Shown here: positions 29,522 through 32,903 of the stretch, piece after piece
Position numbering within the stretch: position 1 is the first letter of the stretch
Layout of the letters: each line of letters opens with the position of its first letter
Assembly: GCA_017513795.1 (NCBI GenBank)
Contig: JAFXEJ010000163.1
Coordinates: 1 to 32,903 of the forward strand
Length of the DNA: 32,903 nucleotides
Reading direction: 5' to 3'
DNA from: Ruminococcus sp.
GTDB taxonomy: Bacteria > Bacillota > Clostridia > Oscillospirales > Ruminococcaceae
The notes under the pieces: model-generated
What the model was told of the DNA's origin: nothing
What the model saw: only the letters and a program-made list of their open reading frames with translations
The model's database searches: none
Translations under genes and position numbers: made by a program

Positions 29522-29845
29522 ATGGAAAGCAAAGAATTTATATTTCAAATATTTCTTGAACACAAAGATATGTGTTACGACCTGTTCGGAAAGCAGGTCA
29601 AAAGGGGAAAGCTCGTAGATGCTCCTGAGAACGGAAGCAGAACGTACATGAACTATTACGCATTAACTCAGGAAGTCCTGAAAGCATACCGACCAGAAGT
29701 TGCAGCAAAAGGGAAAAGCACTTATCTCGTACCTTGCAATCCTTCCGACTTATCACTTGAAGAACAAGAGGACATTTCTGAAATGCTCGAAGCTATCATC
29801 GACACGATACATTACGCAAAGTATAAAAGGAGTAAAAAAGCATGA
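29522..29845 (+). CDS. hypothetical protein between MBL hydrolase and SSB
   Basis: 107 aa from ATG 29522, the better-spaced of two nearby ATGs after AAGGGGG. 'SKEFIFQIFLEHKDMCYDLFGKQVKRGKLVDAPENGSRTYMNYYALTQEVLKAYRPEVAAKGKSTYLVPCNPSDLSLEEQEDISEMLEAI': helical and polar, one Cys pair far apart. No recognised family. It overlaps ssb by 4 bases, so it probably belongs to the recombination set. Confidence 0.6.
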   Translation: MESKEFIFQIFLEHKDMCYDLFGKQVKRGKLVDAPENGSRTYMNYYALTQEVLKAYRPEVAAKGKSTYLVPCNPSDLSLEEQEDISEMLEAIIDTIHYAKYKRSKKA

Positions 29846-30348
29846 ATAGTGTACAGATCATCGGCAGACTTACAGCCGACCCAGAACTCAGACAAACACA
29901 AAGCGGAATATCCTGTTGCAGATTCACAATCGCAGTTAATAGGAAATTCAAGAACCAGAACGGCGAATACGATGCCGACTTTATCTCCTGCGTAGCATGG
30001 AAGCAGACGGCAGAATTTATAACGAGATACTTCAGCAAGGGCAAAATGATTGCACTCGAAGGAATGTTACGCACCGGAAGTTATCAGGATAGAAACCACG
30101 CAGATGTTACACACTACACAACAGACGTATTCGTCAATAACGTTGAATTCTGCGGAGACAAAGGCGGCAACAGCACCAACAACCAGCAGCAGCCACAACA
30201 GCAAAGACCGCATTACGATTCAGTTAACGATGCAGCCGGAAACCAGTATGCACAGGAATTACAGCAAGCGGCAGAACAGACAGCTATGAGTTACGGAAAT
30301 CTGAGTGATTTTGAAGAAATACTCAGTGACGGTGATGTGCCGTTCTAA
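29842..30348 (+). CDS. ssb: single-stranded DNA-binding protein
   Basis: 168 aa. OB-fold pattern 'NSVQIIGRLTADPELRQTQSGISCCRFTIAVNRKF' to 'DFISCVAWKQTAEFITRYFSKGKMIALEGMLRTGSYQDRN', Gln/Asn-rich linker (about 115-140) and acidic tip 'DGDVPF' that recruits partner proteins. Coats single strands during replication and annealing by Bet. Length and tail are standard. Confidence 0.96.
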   Translation: MNSVQIIGRLTADPELRQTQSGISCCRFTIAVNRKFKNQNGEYDADFISCVAWKQTAEFITRYFSKGKMIALEGMLRTGSYQDRNHADVTHYTTDVFVNNVEFCGDKGGNSTNNQQQPQQQRPHYDSVNDAAGNQYAQELQQAAEQTAMSYGNLSDFEEILSDGDVPF

Positions 30349-30360
30349 GGGGGAATCAAT

Positions 30361-30723
30361 ATGAAAGCCAGAACCGACTGTGCAAAATGCCGAGAACAGA
30401 TATATAACGAAGTTCAAAAAGCATATTTAAAGCAAGAATACAAATTTTTTGAAGATGCAGCATATAGCATGGCGATATTTTCTGTTATAGCTGCACTTGC
30501 AGTACATCACAGACGGAATCGCTCAAAAAAGTATATACAAGAATTCTTTAATGAAATGTGCTTTATGTTTGACTATCCAGCGTATAAAGGAAAGCAACTC
30601 AGTATGCTTGATGCTAAAAATCTTTTTGAAAGTAAATACGAAATAGATTTTTCAAAAATCAAGCTTCATTTAGAAAGCGAAGCTGAATTCGTGAAATCAG
30701 CTCAAAGGGGGCAAAATAAATGA
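30361..30723 (+). CDS. hypothetical early protein
   Basis: 120 aa. 'TDCAKCREQIYNEVQKAYLKQEYKFFEDAAYSMAIFSVIAALAVHHRRNRSKKYIQEFFNEMCFMFDYPAYKGKQLSMLDAKNLFESKYEIDFSKIKLHLESEAEF'. One moderately hydrophobic stretch (about 34-50) followed by basic residues could be a membrane helix. CxxC near the N terminus. No family recognised. AAGGGGG precedes it and it overlaps the MazG-like gene. Confidence 0.6.
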   Translation: MKARTDCAKCREQIYNEVQKAYLKQEYKFFEDAAYSMAIFSVIAALAVHHRRNRSKKYIQEFFNEMCFMFDYPAYKGKQLSMLDAKNLFESKYEIDFSKIKLHLESEAEFVKSAQRGQNK

Positions 30724-31217
30724 TATTAAATGGTAAATGGATGTCAGAACCTGAAACTCAGGCTTATGTGAGTGAGCTTGAAACAAAAATTAAAAAGTTA
30801 GAGGAAAAATATTATAGTGACGAAAATGAACAGTCATTCCGTCAGGGGTATAACGAAGGATATAAAAAAGGATTTTATTCCGCAAGAAAAAGCAATTCGC
30901 TAAAATATCCGAAAGAGCTTCAGACAATAGCAAATCATTATGGATTTACTTCTCAGGCAGATATGCTGATTGAAGAATCTGCCGAGTTTACTCAGGCAGT
31001 AAACAAGCTTCGCAGGGGTGACTGCAAAGCGTATAAAAATATCAAAGAAGAAGTCGCAGATGTTCTCGTAGTTGCATTACAGCTCAGACTGCTTCTTGGT
31101 ATAAAAGATATCGACAGCGTAATATATAGCAAGGTCAAACGGCAGCTTGACAGGATAGATAACGAAGATCAATTAACCGAAAAAGTAAAGCAGGTGATTG
31201 ACAATGATAGATCGTAA
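30720..31217 (+). CDS. MazG-like nucleotide pyrophosphohydrolase
   Basis: 165 aa. The all-alpha NTP pyrophosphohydrolase motif EExxE...ExxD is present: 'LIEESAEFTQAVNKL' (E85, E86, E89) and 'IKEEVADVLVVALQLR' (E110/E111, D114). The first 55 residues are a coiled-coil extension plus a basic/aromatic repeat 'RQGYNEGYKKGFYSARK' not typical of MazG. Likely hydrolyses NTPs or alarmone-related substrates, shielding the phage from host stress signalling; exact substrate unknown. Confidence 0.8.
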   Translation: MILNGKWMSEPETQAYVSELETKIKKLEEKYYSDENEQSFRQGYNEGYKKGFYSARKSNSLKYPKELQTIANHYGFTSQADMLIEESAEFTQAVNKLRRGDCKAYKNIKEEVADVLVVALQLRLLLGIKDIDSVIYSKVKRQLDRIDNEDQLTEKVKQVIDNDRS

Positions 31218-31542
31218 AAAAGTATGTTCACAGCAGACCAATTGTATGAGCTGTCCTCTATCAAGAAAACTAACAGATAAAGACTGCCGAGAACTTACAA
31301 ACGAGGAAATAGAAAAAATTATGGATTTATTCCGAGAATTTGAAAAGCATCCAACAAAAGCCATAATTAAAAGCATCGAATATTATCAAACAAAAGCTGA
31401 AAAAACTGAATCAGAAAAAGAAAAAATGAAACAATTACTACGAGACTGTATGAGAATTCTCGCAGTAGCTGAATTTGATTTTCCTAAATTCAGGGATGAA
31501 GCCGACAAAATATATGAACAGATTGAAAAAATAATTAAATAA
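31204..31542 (+). CDS. small coiled-coil protein with Cys-rich N terminus
   Basis: 112 aa from ATG 31204. 'CSQQTNCMSCPLSRKLTDKDCREL' near the start holds four closely spaced cysteines suited to zinc binding; the remainder is predicted helix/coiled coil 'KAEKTESEKEKMKQLLRDCMRILAVAEFDFPKFRDEADKIYEQIEKIIK'. No family recognised. Last gene of the rightward early operon, just before the terminator at 31548-31579. Confidence 0.6.
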   Translation: MIDRKKVCSQQTNCMSCPLSRKLTDKDCRELTNEEIEKIMDLFREFEKHPTKAIIKSIEYYQTKAEKTESEKEKMKQLLRDCMRILAVAEFDFPKFRDEADKIYEQIEKIIK

Positions 31543-31547
31543 ACATC

Positions 31548-31579
31548 AAAACAGGCTGTTACATACAGCCTGTTTTTTT
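31548..31579 (+). terminator. intrinsic terminator of early operon
   Basis: ACAGGCTGT/ACAGCCTGT (31551-31559, 31565-31573), TACAT loop, AAA before and seven T after (31573-31579). A textbook rho-independent terminator isolating the lysis/packaging genes from early transcription. Confidence 0.93.
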
Positions 31580-31590
31580 ATGGAATATAC

Positions 31591-31618
31591 TTGACAAAAT
31601 AGTAAAAATGAGTATAAT
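31591..31618 (+). promoter_or_regulatory. consensus sigma-A promoter for endolysin
   Basis: TTGACA (31591-31596), a 16-base spacer and TATAAT (31613-31618) match both consensus hexamers exactly. The start falls near 31625 and leads to the endolysin and HNH genes, and, if the genome is circularised, to the packaging genes at the left end. Confidence 0.88.
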
Positions 31619-31672
31619 ATAAGCAACAAAACATCGGAGATCACACCAAAACCACTTTTCGGAGGTATAATT

Positions 31673-32479
31673 ATGAAAAAAGGCATAGACGTATCGGAGC
31701 ATAACGGTAATATCAACTTTGCTGCAGTCAAGGCAGAGGGAATTGAGTTTGCAATGATAAGGGCTGGCTACGGCTGGACTACTCAGGACAAAAAGTTCGA
31801 GCAGAACGTGAACGGTTTTTTTAATGCCGGAATCAAAGTCGGTGCGTATTGGTTCATTTACGCAACCAACGTCGAAGAAGCTATCAAGAACGCAGACAAA
31901 TGTATCGAAGTTCTCTCCAAGTTCAAAGGCAAATTTACTTATCCTATTGGCTGCGACTATGAATATGATTCAGACAGCTATTCGGAAAAACAGGGCGTAA
32001 AGCAGAACAAAGCAAGCCGTACAGCTATTATCGAAGCATTCTGCGACAGGCTCGAAGAAGCAGGCTATTACGTCTCGCTGTATCTCAATAAAAACTATAT
32101 CGCAAGCAAGATCAATTATAACGAACTCACTCAGTTTGATTTATGGCTCGCTCAGTGGGACGTTGCGAAGCCATACAAAGAGTGCGGAATGTGGCAAAAT
32201 TCTGACAAGTTCACAGTCGCAGGAATCAAAGTTGATTCTGATATAGCCTACAAGGACTACGAGCAGATCATCACCGGAGCAGGGCTGAACTATACAACAA
32301 AGGCAGCTGCACCAGCTCCGAAGCCGGTTAAATTCCAGACCTACTATGTACGCAAAGGCGATACACTCACAGCCATTGCAAACAGGTTCGGAACTACTGT
32401 ACAGCAGATAGCCGCTGACAATAACATCAAAAACTGGAATCTGATATATGTCGCTCAGGCGTTGAAGATAAGATGCTGA
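31673..32479 (+). CDS. endolysin: GH25 muramidase with C-terminal LysM
   Basis: 268 aa. Residues 1-205 are a GH25 lysozyme: 'KGIDVSEHNGNINFAAVK' (D6), 'FAMIRAGYGWTTQDKKFEQNV', 'VGAYWFIYATNVEEA', and the catalytic 'GCDYEYDS' (D95, E97), 'FDLWLAQWDV', 'MWQNSDKFTVAGIKVDSDIAY'. After a Pro/Ala linker, residues 224-267 form a LysM domain ('TYYVRKGDTLTAIANRFGTTVQQIAADNNI...LIYVAQALKI') that binds peptidoglycan. No signal peptide, so release needs a holin, probably 19388-19561. CGGAGG precedes ATG. Confidence 0.96.
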   Translation: MKKGIDVSEHNGNINFAAVKAEGIEFAMIRAGYGWTTQDKKFEQNVNGFFNAGIKVGAYWFIYATNVEEAIKNADKCIEVLSKFKGKFTYPIGCDYEYDSDSYSEKQGVKQNKASRTAIIEAFCDRLEEAGYYVSLYLNKNYIASKINYNELTQFDLWLAQWDVAKPYKECGMWQNSDKFTVAGIKVDSDIAYKDYEQIITGAGLNYTTKAAAPAPKPVKFQTYYVRKGDTLTAIANRFGTTVQQIAADNNIKNWNLIYVAQALKIRC

Positions 32480-32856
32480 AAGCCTGTTCACGCTGTGGCA
32501 GAGTTCACAAAGCTGGTGAATGTCCGGTCAAAGTAGAGTACAAAGCAAGGAACTATGACAGATCACAGGACGACGCATATCAATTCAGACAGCGTGCTAA
32601 ATGGCGTAAGAAATCAAAGCAGATAAGAGAAGATGCACAGTATTTATGCGAGGTGTGCAGGGATAAGAAGAAGCTCGTGTACGAAGGGCTTTCAGTACAT
32701 CATATCACGCCGCTGAAGGAAGATGCTTCAATCGGTTATGAAGATACTAACCTGATATGCTTATGTAGCAACTGCCATGAGCTGGCAGAAGCTGGAATGA
32801 TAGACAGAGAGTATTTGAGAAAGCTCGCTGCACTCAGAATCAGCAGGAAGCGGTGA
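32473..32856 (+). CDS. HNH endonuclease, packaging-associated
   Basis: 127 aa. N-terminal zinc knuckle 'CSRCGRVHKAGECP'; HNH core 'YLCEVCRDKKKLVYEGLSVHHITPLKEDASIGYEDTNLICLCSNCHELAEAG' with C59, C62, H76, H77, N93, C98, C101. Unlike the two NUMOD4 endonucleases, this type sits next to cos/terminase in HK97-like phages and helps the terminase cut DNA. Start overlaps the endolysin stop. Terminase genes resume at the left end of the window. Confidence 0.92.
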   Translation: MLKACSRCGRVHKAGECPVKVEYKARNYDRSQDDAYQFRQRAKWRKKSKQIREDAQYLCEVCRDKKKLVYEGLSVHHITPLKEDASIGYEDTNLICLCSNCHELAEAGMIDREYLRKLAALRISRKR

Positions 32857-32903
32857 GCATATCCCCCCCACTATGCCGCTGCTTTTTCCTGCCGGTTCAC
32901 CAC
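32857..32903. other. right-end noncoding sequence, probable cos region
   Basis: 47 bases after the HNH gene with a run of eight C (ATCCCCCCCCAC) followed by mixed sequence to the end of the window. G/C-runs of this kind directly after a packaging HNH gene are commonly the cos region in Gram-positive siphophages. No matching overhang can be demonstrated at the left end, so this is inference. Confidence 0.35.

Noticed and set aside
1-32903. Whole-genome reassignment of TAG to glutamine
   Set aside because: Terminase, portal, capsid, tape measure, Tal and other long genes have no internal TAG; the ParB interruption is isolated.

Overview
The window looks like an almost complete, roughly 33 kb genome of a siphovirus with an HK97-fold capsid, infecting a Gram-positive gut Firmicute. 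Ruminococcus or a close relative is the best guess. Reasons: strong AGGAGG-type Shine-Dalgarno sites throughout; an AT-rich but not extreme base composition; ArdA, RusA, Bet, DUF1351 and MazG-type genes typical of Clostridia phages; and a dockerin-like domain (two calcium-loop repeats) on a tail-region protein, a module characteristic of cellulosome- or amylosome-forming Ruminococcaceae and Clostridia. No integrase, DNA polymerase, tRNA or rRNA gene is visible.

Layout. 196-19561 (+) is the virion block in canonical order: a ParB-like protein split by one in-frame amber codon, a TET-associated-type glycosyltransferase, small and large terminase, portal, prohead protease, major capsid, head-fiber-like protein, four connector/neck proteins, major tail protein, tail assembly chaperones joined by a classic A AAA AAC -1 frameshift, tape measure, Dit, three tail-region proteins (one with the dockerin), Tal, a large receptor-binding-type protein and two small holin-like membrane proteins. 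A bidirectional terminator at 19562-19595 separates this from leftward genes. 19574-21126 (-) is a small accessory operon with an XRE-like protein, small unknowns and ArdA. 21127-21593 is a dense regulatory interval: two leftward promoters, spaced operator-like repeats, a terminator, and a candidate ~75-nt small RNA complementary to the leaders of the ArdA operon. 21594-25266 (-) is replication: RusA, zinc-ribbon proteins, a DnaC-like loader, a PAPS-reductase-family enzyme and an initiator gene carrying iteron-like repeats that may be the origin.

25267-25948 is a divergent control region with a short leftward XRE gene and operator palindromes, resembling a CI/Cro switch. 25949-31542 (+) is the early recombination and nucleotide operon: HTH protein, two NUMOD4/HNH homing endonucleases flanking DUF1351, a Bet/RecT annealase, an MBL-fold hydrolase in the place usually held by the exonuclease, SSB and a MazG-like enzyme. 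After a terminator, a consensus promoter at 31591-31618 drives a GH25-LysM endolysin and a packaging-type HNH endonuclease. The right end has a C-run like many HNH-linked cos regions, and the packaging genes resume at the left end, so the window is probably the genome opened near its cos site.

Most interesting points: a dockerin on a phage tail protein; the predicted antisense small RNA over the ArdA leaders; the glycosyltransferase/ParB pair next to terminase, suggesting modified DNA; a single amber codon splitting ParB; and an ACG start in the second homing endonuclease.
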